Shown: piece after piece, positions 10,252 to 22,015 of the stretch
How the letters are laid out: each line of letters begins with the position of its first letter
Numbering within the stretch: position 1 is the stretch's first letter
Source: Paramicrosporidium saccamoebae
Taxonomy: Eukaryota; Rozellomycota
Length of the DNA stretch: 53,642 bases
NCBI GenBank assembly: GCA_002794465.1
Contig: MTSL01000213.1
Coordinates: 30,377-84,018, forward strand
Direction: 5' to 3'
The notes under the pieces: model-generated
Told to the model about the DNA's origin: nothing
The model's database searches: none
The model's input: the letters and a program-made list of their open reading frames with translations, nothing else
Translations under genes and position numbers: made by a program

Positions 10252-10425
10252 AGCATTGTTCTCAGACGCGCAACGAGCCATTCAATCAGGATATTCTGTT
10301 GGATGTCCATCCCAATGGATCCGCAATAACATACTTTCTACTAATCCACATCATTATTTGCAACTGACCTATTCCAACTATTAAGCTCTGACGTCTCGTG
10401 TACTTTTGGGACACACATGAATAAA

Positions 10426-10971
10426 CTATACTTTATGATATAGCCGAGTGGCAATGTCCTTGATCAGCCAGTTTAGAGAGTCACTCACATTATCCCCCGT
10501 GACGGCACTGCATCCCATCACTCTACAACTCGTCTTGAACTGTCCCACCATTGCGGTAATTTCTTCCACTGGCAGAGCGCCTTTACAATCCTGTTTGTTC
10601 GCTAGGACCAGCACGGATGCACTGGCCAGTCGATCCTCACCCAGTAACATCCTCAGCTCGCTCATCGATTCGCCTAGTCGTTGAGGTGCCGCTGCATCAA
10701 CCACAAATACCAAACCGTCTGTTTCTTCATAATAATTACGCCAATAACTGCGGATGGTGCGTTGTCCGCCAATGTCCCACAGATGAAGCATGTAGGGAGG
10801 ATGGGCGAGGGTGTGAATGTGGAAGCCAAAGGTGGGCGATACTTCCAAAGTCGGAGTGGACATCCATTGTGCAACTACAGTGCTCTTTCCGGCGCCATCC
10901 AAACCGAGGATGAGAATGCGCATCTGTCGTTCCTTTAACTTTGTCTTGCGTATGATGGTAGCCAGTCCCAT
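10426..10971 (-). CDS. ARL2: Arf-like GTPase ARL2 (Cin4)
   Basis: 181 residues, full length. MGLATIIRKTKLKERQMRIL is the diagnostic ARL2 N-terminal amphipathic helix, followed by the P-loop GLDGAGKST, switch 1 around SPTFGF, WDIGGQRTIRSYWRNYYE (switch 2), and the guanine-specificity motif NKQD. ARL2 binds tubulin cofactor D and regulates alpha/beta-tubulin folding, and with BART-type effectors it also works in mitochondria. Gly2 is present, although ARL2 proteins are generally not myristoylated. The P-loop Ser in GKST replaces the more usual Thr. The gene is intronless and transcribed away from the mL43 gene, with their starts 35 nt apart. Confidence 0.96.
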   Translation of the reverse strand: MGLATIIRKTKLKERQMRILILGLDGAGKSTVVAQWMSTPTLEVSPTFGFHIHTLAHPPYMLHLWDIGGQRTIRSYWRNYYEETDGLVFVVDAAAPQRLGESMSELRMLLGEDRLASASVLVLANKQDCKGALPVEEITAMVGQFKTSCRVMGCSAVTGDNVSDSLNWLIKDIATRLYHKV

Positions 10972-11006
10972 GATGGAAAAGGATAATCAATTTTCCCATT
11001 CGGGGC

Positions 11007-11897
11007 ATGAATGGACTAGGACGGAGTTACTCGACGGCATTAAGACGGAATTTCTGTGCTGTATTGAGAAGGAGCTCTCTTGCAGCACAAAGCGCCCCGA
11101 CAACATGGAACATGGACCGGAGCTATTCAGAAACAAAGTCGCCGGTATTAGGACAGAGCCATTCAGAGATAAAGCCGCCGGCGCCAGGACGGGGTCATTC
11201 AGGGAAAAAGTATCCAGAATACAGCCACCGCACGCTGCGTCCAAATGTTGCTGAAAGCGTTTTAAAGGAGCGCAAAGTAAACTGCGTCACTCAAATCATG
11301 CATACGGCCGAAGAAAGGGTCCGGAAGCAAATCAGCACACGCACAGCACATAGGATCCTGCCATTGAGTAACAATGATAAGGACGGCAATGTTGTGCGTC
11401 ATATGGCACGGGGGATGCTGCTGGCCCAACGAGCAAAAGCCTCAAAGACATGGACCGACAAGTGGGGAGTGCCGAAATTGTCGCCAGCGAATGGTGTCGC
11501 CCACTTTGTATTGCCATTGCAACGACTGTATTTTACATACTGTTCGCATCGTGGTGATTGTGAGGGGATGCGCGAATATCTCACTGGCCAACTGGCAGTT
11601 CTGGCAAAAGCCAATCCAGGTGTGGAGATTGTGGTAGAGCCGCGCTGGGGAAGTGTGCCACTAATCCGAGGTTTTTACATTGGGGGCCATTCCAAGACGG
11701 TGTGTGTGAAGAATCTCAAAGCAAACGAAGTGCATCACAAGACGATGATGATGCGAAACTCGAGTGGGATGCCCTTGCGCAAGTTTAGACAGCATGTAGA
11801 CAGTTTTGCTCCCGCCATCCGACCTCTTTGGTCGCCCTTCCACATGCTGAACCGCAACCAAAACGACCCACTTCAGCCATATCAGACAACCAAATAA
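11007..11897 (+). CDS. MRPL43: Mitochondrial large-subunit ribosomal protein mL43
   Basis: The frame encodes 296 residues. From about residue 155 it matches the L51/S25/CI-B8 thioredoxin-like domain of mL43 (yeast Mrpl51): LYFTYCSHRGDCEGMREYL, NPGVEIVVEPR, the strand pair near GFYIGGHSKTVCVKNL, and WSPFHML at the end. The start is uncertain. The ATG at 11007 gives a basic, presequence-like N-terminus (MNGLGRSYSTALRRNF...) plus about 100 unmatched residues. The ATG at 11403 would give a 164-residue protein of normal family length. Two imperfect 36-nt tandem units sit near 11137-11210, where another frame is also open (see findings). An intron joining the upstream frame is possible but not demonstrated. 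Confidence 0.88.
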   Translation: MNGLGRSYSTALRRNFCAVLRRSSLAAQSAPTTWNMDRSYSETKSPVLGQSHSEIKPPAPGRGHSGKKYPEYSHRTLRPNVAESVLKERKVNCVTQIMHTAEERVRKQISTRTAHRILPLSNNDKDGNVVRHMARGMLLAQRAKASKTWTDKWGVPKLSPANGVAHFVLPLQRLYFTYCSHRGDCEGMREYLTGQLAVLAKANPGVEIVVEPRWGSVPLIRGFYIGGHSKTVCVKNLKANEVHHKTMMMRNSSGMPLRKFRQHVDSFAPAIRPLWSPFHMLNRNQNDPLQPYQTTK

Positions 11898-11940
11898 ATT
11901 GCAATTTTTACGATTCCTGTGATAGGCGTATCAAGACAGA

Positions 11941-12175
11941 TATCTATAACAATATCGCGTAGTGGGGATAATCCACAGACGGGAAGGGAGTTGTTCACAG
12001 CCAATCCTAGAATAGTATGGATGCACATGTCGCGTAGTGGGGATAAATAGTATGCATACATGTCTTACTGTCCCCAAATACCCAGTAATTAGGTCTTTTC
12101 TAAACCAATCAACCCTCTACGTCACATAGCCAACTAATCGATCTGCTACGTCACAACAGGAAATGTTCAGCTAAG
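11941..12175. repeat. Dispersed repeat A, copy 1
   Basis: Two cores (tcgcgtagtggggata at 11955-11970 and 12029-12044) are followed by blocks shared with 35997-36190 and 41953-42121: cctagaatagtatggat, aatacccag, aatcaaccctctacgtcac and atagccaactaatc. It fills most of the 11898-12274 gap. No coding potential is visible. Confidence 0.85.
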
Positions 12176-12274
12176 AACGGGCAAATAGTTTTACTATAAA
12201 TTTCACAATCTCTGCATTATTCGTAACACCCTCATCCTTCATCCTCCGTCCTATATCCCTTATACATGGTTGTA

Positions 12275-14448
12275 CTAGTTTTTGTTATCAGTGAGACCAA
12301 GTGATCGCATAAAGGCATCACTAGTGGGCTTTCGACCCAAAAAGTCGACCAACGAATCCATTCCATCTCTACAAAATCACGCAGCACACATTATTCCATA
12401 CCGACTACCACCGGGTCCCAGAATCTTGTAACGATAATCCAACCCCACCTTGCTACTCTGCAATCCTTCCTTCTTGAAGCGACTGTAGAACATGTCGGCA
12501 GAGAAGACTTGACTCCACAGATAGCCATAGTAGCCGGCATCATAGCCGCCCATCATATGGCCAAAGCTGGAGGCGGGTGTGACATTGTCGGGCTGTGGGA
12601 TGAGGGCGATTTCAGCGCGCAGACGAGCATACAGCTGGTCAATAGTCTCATTATTCAGTGCCTCTTTGATGGGCGCCTGGATGGAGTGGATGGTCATGTC
12701 AAAGAGTCCAAAGAACACTTGACGCAGATTCAACAGTCCCGCGTTAAAGTTCTTGGCGCGTACCAACTGCGCAATAAAGTCGTCTGTCAATGTCTCAGTG
12801 GGACGCAAATAGTGACGGGCAATACGCTTCAGCATCTGCTCATCCCAACACCACTACATATGAGAAAAACCCATCGATGTACATTCTCCAGCATCTGTGA
12901 GGGCGCCTCCACAAAATCCGTCTCAACGCTGGTGCCGTGGAAGCGCGAGTACTTTGTCTTTGCGCACATGTCGTGCATTGCATGGCCCAATTCGTGGAAC
13001 AGTGTGACTACTTCATCGTGCTTCAACAAACTTGGCTTTCCAGTGGTTGGCTTGGAAAAGTTGGCAACCATGGCCGCTGCAGGATATTGGCGATTGGATT
13101 GGGTTTGGATGTCCATAATACATCCCGGCTGCACATCAAAGCAGGCTGCATGGGTGTATTTTCCGTCACGGGGGAACAGATCCAGATAAATGTGGCCCAC
13201 CATTTCGCCGCTCTCCCGGTCCGTTACTTCGTACAGACGCACATCTGCGTGCCAAATGGGCCCATCGGCGACATGGGTGAATTTGAGACTAAGCACCTCT
13301 TCGTAAATCTTGAGCATCTCATCCATCACCATATCCAGGCTGTAATATTCCTTTAGCTTTTCATTGTCAATCGCATATTCCTTTTCCAGAACCTGTCTCG
13401 AATAATACTACACCATAAGCAATCGGATTGGCATTACATGATAGTCCCACGAGTAAAAGTCATCACGGCTTGTCTCGTTCTTCTTCCATTTCTTCAACTT
13501 GTTCAACTCTTCCTTTGCCAACGGAGTCAGTTTAGCGCGTAGATCCGACTCGAACTCAAGTACCGCCTTGTGGCTCTTTGCTAACCGTTCCTCCAGTTGG
13601 AATTCCGCGTGGCTTGCATAACCCAACAGCTTGGCACATTCGAAGCGAAGCTGTACGGCCTCTTCTAGCAACGGGGCATTAATTCTGCAGCGGCTGTTGA
13701 AGGCAATGTCCATCCGTTGACGCACCTCTTCCCGTTTTGCATTCTTCAGCACCCCAAAGACGTCGGGATATTTCATGGTAAGCACATATTTCCCGTCGCG
13801 TTGCTCCAGACCCTCGATAAAATCGCTCGGACATCCTTCCAATTCTTCTCCAGTAAGTAGCATTTCAGTCTTGTCCTCATTCATGTTCTTGCTAAACTCG
13901 ACACCAAGTTCGGCCAGACGCTTGCGCTTAGTCTTTAACTCGCTTCGTTTTTCAGCTGGCAGTCCCAGTCCGTTGTGCTTAAACTCCAACAACATTTTGT
14001 CAACGAGACGGCGCGATTCATTGTCTAGCGAGGCCATTTCAGTCTTGTTCTCGTAGACACATTTGGTTACGTTGAACAAGTCCTCGCGAGTCTCCTTATC
14101 AATGCTGTATTGGTCTATCAGCTTGGTAGCCTCCACGCTTGCATCTCTTACCGCATCCACCGGCGAGACGTACTGCAAAAAGGTGGCCGCCGAGAGTTCT
14201 GTGCGCACCGTAGTCTCCAGTTGAGAGAGTGGCCAAATGACATTCTGGAAGGTACATTGCGGTGCCGGAACGGCTCCAACGCGGTCCAATTCGGTCACAC
14301 ACTTTTCTAGCACCAGGCGGGTGAGGTTCAAAATTTCGTCCGGCTTCAAGTTGAAATTAAGCTTGGGAAGGATGCGCATTGCACTAGTGGCTACTGTCAT
14401 GCCGGTTAAACTGAGAAATCGTCGTCCGATATTACCTAAAAGAGACAT
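12275..14448 (-). CDS. PRD1: M3 zinc oligopeptidase (saccharolysin/thimet family)
   Basis: Four exons (14448-13438, 13407-12883, 12853-12402, 12368-12275) are rebuilt by removing introns of 30, 29 and 33 nt, giving 693 residues, the usual family length. The zinc motif FHELGHAMH is near residue 471, followed by FVEAPSQMLENWCWDEQ across the second splice, where a conserved Glu ligand lies. FGHMMGGYDAGYYGYLW supplies the substrate-binding Tyr/His loop. The last exon ends DFLGRKPTSDAFMRSLGL, the family C-terminal signature. These enzymes cleave short peptides in the cytosol or the mitochondrial intermembrane space. The N-terminal segment MSLLGNIGRRFLSLTG could be a mitochondrial presequence; alternatively a 42-nt in-frame intron (14394-14435) might lie within it. 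The exon joins are well supported by motif continuity. Confidence 0.95.
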
Positions 14449-14463
14449 AATTAAAAAAATATA

Positions 14464-14537
14464 TGGGCCTTCTGGGGATCGAACCCAGGACCTGGAGATT
14501 ATGAGACTCCCACGCTAACCAACTGCGCCAAAGACCC
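14464..14537 (-). tRNA. tRNA-Met (CAT), elongator
   Basis: A 74-nt cloverleaf on the minus strand. The acceptor pairs GGGTCTT with AAGGCCC plus discriminator A, the D stem is GCGC/GCGT, and the anticodon loop is CTCATAA (anticodon CAT). The TpsiC arm contains GGTTCGATCC. There is no intron and CCA is not encoded. The anticodon arm closely resembles fungal elongator tRNA-Met. One T-T pair closes the anticodon stem. The cognate by anticodon is Met; an Ile-lysidine type is not expected in a nuclear genome. Confidence 0.95.
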
Positions 14538-14714
14538 AACTAACCATGGCAGTAAAAGTTAATACCAGAATATGGAGGAGGATTGATAGCAGAAGGAATG
14601 GATAAATTTGGGTACGACAATAGTGTTTGTTGACAACCACGATGCTCATAAGTGGTCGGTTTAAGTAGGCTCTATTAAATGAACCCCACTGCTTCAAGTA
14701 CATATGGTATGACT

Positions 14715-15170
14715 TTACTTTAAAAGGGGTCTAGTAGAGAACACAAATGGTGTAGGATATGGCCGAGTCTTCAAGGGGGGGCTCTTTTCCTTAAACTTTT
14801 CAAAAACTGTCTTCATCTCAAAAGGACTGTCTAGCAACTCGATAACGGAGACGGGGGCACAATCGCTGTCTCGTCTCCCGGCAGGCCAGATACGGGTGTA
14901 GCCACCACTCCGACTCCGATATCGGTCAGTAAGCTCACCCTGCAGTTTGGAGACGACAGCAGGGAGATTGATGTGTCGGGCAAGAATGTTGGCGGGGGCA
15001 GAGCGAGCACGGGTGATGAGTCGTTCGACGAGGGGTCGGAGAGACTTTGCACGAGGAGTGGTAGTGAGGATACGCTCATGAAGAAGCAGATGGGTAACCA
15101 GAGAGCGCATCATACGGGCCCTCTTCTCGGGTGACCTGGACAACTTGTTGAATGCATTGCCATGTCTCAT
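14715..15170 (-). CDS. MRPL17: Mitochondrial ribosomal protein bL17m
   Basis: 151 residues starting at the ATG at 15170. MRHGNAFNKLSRSPEKRARMMRSLVTHLLLHERILTT is the canonical bL17 N-terminus, followed by TTPRAKSLRPLVERLITRAR. SRSGGYTRIWPAGRRDSDCAPVSVIELL is the conserved C-terminal core. It belongs to the large mitoribosomal subunit near the exit tunnel. The 35-residue C-terminal tail is lineage-specific. No cleavable presequence is apparent, as in several fungal bL17m proteins. Intronless. Confidence 0.95.
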   Translation of the reverse strand: MRHGNAFNKLSRSPEKRARMMRSLVTHLLLHERILTTTPRAKSLRPLVERLITRARSAPANILARHINLPAVVSKLQGELTDRYRSRSGGYTRIWPAGRRDSDCAPVSVIELLDSPFEMKTVFEKFKEKSPPLKTRPYPTPFVFSTRPLLK

Positions 15171-15354
15171 CACAGTTTAATATTATGTGGATTTATTCTT
15201 TACCATATTCGTGATCCGCCGTCAATTGCATTGTTGACCACATTTATAGTCGTGGTTTCGGTCGCATTTGGTAACTATTAATTACAGGTACCATCCCATG
15301 ACACATTAATCCCTACCAACTATTCATTCGCCACTACAAACCATCCATTAACCA

Positions 15355-18300
15355 TCATTTACGGTAGGACTTGCCAAGTAACATTTTTGCTTTTTGGTCC
15401 TCATCTTCATAATTTTCAGAGACGCGTTGTCCGATTCGAGAGGCTGTGCGGACGAGAGCTTCGCCTTCGGGAGCATTGGCCTGGCCCAGTCGACGAATCT
15501 TGTCCTTGAAAAGAGCACCAGCATTACTGAGGAGCACACGGATGGCATCACGTCGCAGTTGCAACGTAAGTTCCAGCCAAGACCATAACTGACTGTGATA
15601 CTCGAAATCGGGCAATTTGAGAACAAAGTTTTCAACATCGGTAATGCTCCGTTCGCCGCGTCCCTACGAATAAGTCTACCTCAAAACAGTTACCTTGTAA
15701 GAGATGAGATGTTGGGAGGCGGGAATGTTAATGTAGATAAAGGAGCAATTGTCAACCGCGCGAGTACGCATCAGCTCCACATCAGCATCGTCGACCTGTT
15801 CACTGACGCGGGAGAAGAAACTGGTGGCTGTCGATTTGATGCTCTCCTTGATGCCGCCAAGCAGACCAGTTTCCTCAGATTCCTTGGTCTCCACAGGGGA
15901 TTGAACCGTGGTCTCGGGGAAGAAAAACTTGATGAGCTCTTCTCCAATGTCAAAGGTGAATTGGAATTGGAGGGGCGCCAGATTGAGCTCCACGTGTTCC
16001 AGGATGCGGATTCCAGAAACGGGCGGACGGGCTTTGAGGAAGAAACGGGCAGTGTTTCCCTGGGTGCCGATGCCACGGAAACCAGTGCCGCTGCTATAGA
16101 GGGCGTCGCGGATCTCATCGGGAATGGGAGCAATTACGGTGCGGTAAAAGGCATCGGGAAGTCGATTATAGCCTCGCACAGCGCCAATCTCTATCAAACT
16201 GGATTGTGAGCCATCCGCCGCTGAAAGCCACGTGACATGATCGCCATGGAGTATCAGTTCACAGAGCACAGCGTCGGGACGGGACATTGTCCATTGGATC
16301 CGATCAATAGAGACGTCAAGCAATAGTCGCGTCTGACGTTGTCGTAGTTTGTCCCGATTAGCCTGGGCAATGCGTAGGGCATCCACTACCAAGGCCACCT
16401 CATCCCATGGGCCCTTTAAACGCTCAAATTCTGCGCTATCCACCACATTTCCCCGGTTGAGGGCACGTGACAATTTGGCAGACAAGGCTCGTTTGAGTTG
16501 GCGCACATCCTGCTGCATCTTTTGCACAATAACCGTCATTTCGGCCTGATGGAAAATGTCGGTGGCTAGAATGATGGCCTCCAATTGGTCATGGCGCATT
16601 TTCTGGGTGGGGTCGCGATAGACGAGCAAATTGACAATGACATCATATAGCACGCAGTACTCGGCCGAAGTGGTGAGTAGGGAGAAGGCGCCAGCGTCAA
16701 CGCGGATAGTGTCGCCCTCCCCAAATACCCGACGGATTGGGGATGAATGGGTGCCATATGCGTAGCGCTGATTGGACACATCGTACACAAAGGTGGCGTG
16801 AATCTTTTCGCTAATTCGATGGAACTTTGATGCTTCCGTCTCAGTTGTCAGCAGATATTCTACGGGATAAAGCGGCGGCCAATGGGAAGCCTCGAAATCG
16901 GGACGGAAGGCTGCATACATCAAGGCTTGTTCCAACACTACTTTGGTACGCCGTCCCACAATGGTCCCGTATTCCTCATTCCGTACTGTGCCATACTTTG
17001 CGCTGGCATTTTGGGCCGTGACAATCAATACTGCTGGATCGGCTGCATCTTCCGTGTCCAACAGCAGAATCTGCGGATTCACAAACTGCACATCCACCAA
17101 CAGAGTAATGCACATTCCCAACTGGGACAATCCCAGGGGATCACACATTAGCTCCTCCCGTGCCCCCTTTGTCTCTTCAGTTCGTGTCTCAGGACCCACG
17201 TCCAATGGCTCAATCCGCTCCATCAACTCTGCAAACACCGCATCGGCCATTTCAGCTCCTCGTGGGGGTGGCGATGCCAATGGAGTAGGTAGCACTTCGG
17301 CAATGGCGTCGGCTGTGCTTAGTTCATACAGCGCCGAAAATCCCAGTCCGTGGGTACAGCGGAAGAATTGGAACTGTTGGTCCACCAAACTAAAGACTGC
17401 GTCTCTTATCCCCTGATGCCATAATACCTGTGCATTCTGAATAATAAACTGATGATGACAGATCCAATCCAATCCCTTCTTTTCATCCAACAGATTACTT
17501 ATATACGTCTGCTGATCCAAAAAGCCACTCAATTGCCGTTTGATTCCCGCAAATCTCTTCATGTTCGATGTGGGATCACAACCGCGCAGCTTGCCCGCCA
17601 GACTATCCACAATCTCATTAAGCTCAGCCAGTCGCATCCCCAAAATCTTTTTCTGCACCAAAGCCGCCTCTGTATCGTATTTAAAGCATGCCTTGTCCAC
17701 TGAAAGATATGACAAATTGGGGGCGATCAGCACATCATACATGGCCACTCCAGCATACTCGAACGGTAGACCCTTGGTGCGCAAGTCATCCTGATTCCTT
17801 CGGTGTTTCTTTGTTTCCGGAGGTTCCTCCTTGTCTGTAGATGGTTCTTTGTCTGTAGGTTTTTCTTTGTCCGTAGTTTTCTTCTTGTCCGCAGTTTTCT
17901 TCTTGTCTATAGTTTTCTTCTTGTCTGCAGCTTTCTCTTTATCCATAATTTTCTCATTCTTCTCGTCTTTATCTTGGAATGGACTCTTTCGCTCATCCAT
18001 ATCTTGATTTGGACTCTTCTGTTCATCCATATCTTGCTTTTCACTCTCCCCTTCTCTACCATTTTTATCTTGATTTGGTCTTGCTCGCTCATCCACCGTA
18101 ATCACTCCTACCACCAATTCCCCATATTCGACTTGCGCAAAATACTGAAACCATTTTCCATGATTCGGGTTCTCGCTGCGTTGATTGCTTCGTCGATAGG
18201 CCAACCAACATTGCGTCCTCCCCGAGGAACGCATCAGTATTCCTCCAAAATTGCTGGTGTCATAGTATTGCAGGGCCCGTGCACAGAGAAATCCGCGAAA

Positions 18301-21300
18301 AGACAGTCGAAACTGCACCTCTGTCAGTACAGATGACAACTTTGGAGTTGCCTTTTTGGAAAGTGTTCCAAATTGAAACAATTTTCCAGGTTTCACTGGC
18401 GGTGTAATGAATCGCGCAAAGTTCCGCACTATCCATTCCTCCATTTCTCGATAATAAAAGACCAGCAATCGACTTTCCATCTCTTTAGATGCATCAACCG
18501 TCACAGCAATACTCAGATCATGAATGCGGAAGAAGCGGTATGAATCAAAGTCTGCGTCCTCCCGCGTAGCCGAATAATTACTGGCCGCGCAGATTCGGAT
18601 TGCGTGATGAGAAATTGGTTTTCGTCCATTTATTCCGTTCATTTCGAAACGGATCCCAAACTCCACTCGCGGCAACGAGAGCACCGGCAAATGTCCCACA
18701 AGTTCCGCAGGGATTTTTACCAATTCTGCATCGGTTGCAGCAAATGCGCTTCCCGTCGTCTCGTGGAGCCAACGAAGAAGCGACTCTGATTCGCTGTTCA
18801 TATAAGCCACTGCCGAGGGAATGTGCAATCGGATCTCGGCTCCATTCATTCCCACCTCAAAGCCGTGGGGAAACACCAGGGACAGCGTCTCATCCGTACT
18901 GTGCAGATCCGTACCCGCCAGCGCCACCACCCGACAGGGTCCCTTTATGCATACGCTGCTGTCTGTCCCTCTCAACAACATCCTTAGTTTGTCCCAAAAC
19001 GGCAAGAATGGCGACATTTCCTCACTAGGCTTTGAGAAGAGCTCAAATGCCCGATCGAGCATATGAAAGGTCCCTTCAAAAAGCGGCGAAAATCCCATCA
19101 ATGTGGGTTCCGTCGATGTGAAGGCTGAAATTTGCAATGAGTGATAAATCTTGGTGGGGAGGAGGACATGGCTTATGGGCGCTCTACATTGGTTATCCAA
19201 TCCAAGCAAATTGCATCGACCCGTCAGCGTGTCAATGACGCGGATGAGATGTTGCGACTGTGCATTACGATAACTCGCTGCCTCCACAATAAAGAGCAGA
19301 CCCATGATGTGCACATTCTTGGTGTAGCACAGCGGAAGGGCAAAATCTCGCAATACCACCTTCAAGTTGTTGGCTGACACATCCACAAAGCCTCCCAAGA
19401 ACAGTCCAAACTCTTTTACATCTCCATCAGCAAAATTACCCTCGCTATCAATCGAATTCAGCAGTTGATCCATCCCTTTTGCATAATCCCTGTTCCATCG
19501 AATACAAAAATCTACGTTGGCTCCCTTTACCTGGAATAACGGTCGAATTTTCTCCTTTCTTCCTTCCATATGTTGGCGATACAATGAAAAGAGCTCCTCT
19601 TGAAGGAGGTAATACTTGTTAGCCAAATGGGGAGTGGCCTTTAGGATCTCTGGATGGGTAGAAGAACCGGCAAGGCTTCTCAATTGCATCGGAACCCATC
19701 GCTCCTCTACAGCAAGTGTCTTTAGGTGCTCGCGCTCCTCCTTGCACTGTTTCCAGAACAGCTGATCTAGTCGGGTGCATTTCCCAACAATCTGTCGTTT
19801 GAGACGAAAGATTTTCTGAAGCCGCGTCTCGAAAGCATCATCTGCTAAAGAGAATCGAGCCATATTGCTCTGGATAATCAATCGCCATGTACTGGCGAAT
19901 AGATTAAAGTCCTGTCGATTGGAGGTCTTTTGGAAGGGCGCCTTGACAGTCTTGATAAAGTATGTAAGGTGGTCGAAAAGATTACTGAGCGGATACTCGA
20001 ATGGGACATCAAAGCCAATCGACCCCACCCGAGCAATCAGCGTCTGGGGCAGCAATGCAAATTCCTCCTCCTGGAATGGCTGTACGCTCTTGCTAAACCG
20101 GTCATAGAGGGGCTCGCCAACCTCCTTGACCAATCCGATCGCAGAGGCAAAGTATTCATCTCCGCTAGTGCCGATCCTCCAAGCCGGCTTTCCATCCAAC
20201 ACGTCTTTAATCCACCTCTGTATAGTGACATCAGTCAATCTGAAATCCACTGGTTGTGTTACTTGCGGCCAGCAGTTGCCAAAGAATGCATTGGAGACGG
20301 TCAGTAAATCATCCACTCGTCCCTCATGCCGTTCCTCAAACAGTTTCTGAATTACCGACTGGATAGCAGGTCCAATCTTGTCTGCCCCCAGGGATGACAT
20401 GCGGGCATCTTGTCCTAGTAAAAAGAATTGCGGGATCTCTCCTGGATCCAGTCTGGCAAATGCACGTAAATCGGTCAGAGTCAATTGAAGCGCTTCAAAA
20501 CGATGTGTTTCTTCTTTTGATTTTGGCAAATGCAAATTGACTAAAACGTTGCCCAAAATTGCCGAAAATAATTGCCGTATTGGGAATACGACGCGGAGAA
20601 TATCTAACACTGCAGATTTTGGTGAAGAAGCTGGTGAGGAGGTTGGTGACGAGATTGGTGAGGAGTCTGGTGAGGGGAGTGATGAGGGGAGCGGTGAGGA
20701 GAGTGGTGAGGAGGATGGAGAAGAGGGATCGGTTACTGAGGACGAATCGACTGATACAGTATCTGATGGAGTGCCCAATGGAGAATCAGTTAGCTTTCCT
20801 TCGGCAACTGCACTTGTTATAAGTAACAAGGTCGTAGGCCACAGGTTTACATCAATTCCATCCGCCGATAGTTTTAGTTCCTTTCCCACCGTTCCATTAC
20901 ACATGCGTACAGCAGGAATATTTGCCACTTCTCTAGTTGTGATTACGGACCTTTCCACTTCGTTGACGATACACTCAAATGCTTGTACGCTTTTAATGTC
21001 AAGAATCGTGGCCCGTTCTTCAAAAATCGCGACGCTTTGCAATGACAGCTGCAATGCGTTCCAAAATTGCAATTCTTCCGTCTTAATGTCCTTGGGGATG
21101 TGAGTGAACAAGATATTGATACTTTTCACCCTCACTATCCAAAACTTTCGAATTATCGACACCAATAGTCTAGCAAACCACAGAGTAATACGCATTAGCA
21201 ACAGGTTAGGAGCGCTTGACTGTTTCTCAAATTGCTCCCCAGCTGGTTTCCCAGTAGGACTGACGTAAACATTGATAGACTCTATTGACAGGAGAAAGCG

Positions 21301-21572
21301 AAGGCCCTTCAGTCTGATCTTGATCTCTGTCAGACAAAATGCCGTCTTGGTGCGTTGCAACATTGCATAGAGTTTGTCATCAACTGCCCCCAGCGTGTTG
21401 AGCGTCCACTCGGCAAGATGCACACCGCTGCCCCACCCGAGTGCGCTCATCTGAAGCACTCCCCATCCCTTACTTTTCACTCCCATCATCCTAACCACCA
21501 GCCATACTGTCACCACTATCACGGCCGCTGCTACATTATCAGTACCACCACAACGGCACCTGCAGCCAACAT
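15355..21572 (-). CDS. BLTP2: Bridge-like lipid transfer protein BLTP2/FMP27 (Hobbit/SABRE)
   Basis: The largest gene here, 2052 residues from exons 21572-21560 (tentative), 21530-15694 and 15663-15355. The second intron (15664-15693, 30 nt) joins ISYK to GRGERSITDVENFVLKLPDFEYHSQLWSW, the conserved C-terminal signature of FMP27/SABRE/Hobbit proteins. The first intron (21531-21559, 29 nt, 5' site GTGCCG) links MLAA to an otherwise ATG-less hydrophobic anchor (AAVIVVTVWLVV). The N-terminal membrane anchor and long body fit a repeating-beta-groove bridge that moves lipids between ER and plasma membrane. Two low-complexity inserts stand out: Ser-Pro rich at about 255-310 and a charged (D/A)KKKT-type repeat at about 1150-1245. 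It is divergent from ATP20, with 20 nt between start codons. Confidence 0.92.
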
Positions 21573-21592
21573 ACGGAAAATTAATTTATCGT

Positions 21593-22015
21593 ATGTCGAC
21601 GTTCAGCGTGAATGCGATTGTGTCTCGGGCGACGCTGTTGGTGGAGCGGGTAGGCCGGTGCAGTCTTGCGGGCTACCATCGAGCACGATATGTGGTGCAG
21701 GGACCGATGCGCAACGCAGCGCTGGTCGGCAGAGAGTTTGCTCGAACAGTGGGAAGAGAGCGACAATACGGATGGCCGCGAGAAGGACTATGGCAACAGG
21801 CAAAGCTGCAGTATGCACAAGCCTGGAACACTCTCTTTCCCACAACGATACGCGAGCAGGGCAAGTGGGCTGAGGCTTTGGCAGGACGAGTAAAAGAGTT
21901 GACGTGGAAACAGGTTGGAGAGGGAACCCTAGTGGTAGGTGAAATTATTTCCATTTATTACATGAGCAAACTGCTCGCTGTATCTGGCAAAAAGACGATC
22001 CAGACCTTTATCTAA
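21593..22015 (+). CDS. ATP20: Probable mitochondrial ATP synthase subunit g
   Basis: 140 residues. The N-terminus is basic and poor in acids (SVNAIVSRATLLVERVGRC...), consistent with mitochondrial import. The C-terminal half has a helix (LWQQAKLQYAQAWNTLFP), then the linker KQVGEGTLVVGEIISIYYMSKLL, which resembles the single membrane helix of subunit g with its GEiiG-type dimerisation motif. Subunit g sits in the F1Fo membrane sector and supports dimer formation and cristae curvature. The match is by pattern and length only; another small inner-membrane protein is possible. Confidence 0.65.
   Translation: MSTFSVNAIVSRATLLVERVGRCSLAGYHRARYVVQGPMRNAALVGREFARTVGRERQYGWPREGLWQQAKLQYAQAWNTLFPTTIREQGKWAEALAGRVKELTWKQVGEGTLVVGEIISIYYMSKLLAVSGKKTIQTFI

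Noticed and set aside
14515..14703. A 62-codon open frame on the minus strand with hydrophobic residues
   Set aside because: It overlaps the tRNA-Met gene, has no recognisable motif, and lies in an AT-rich gap; hydrophobic composition there is expected by chance.
17803..18336. A 177-codon plus-strand frame rich in Leu and Phe
   Set aside because: It is the reverse of the charged repeat of BLTP2; the hydrophobicity comes from complemented Lys/Asp codons.
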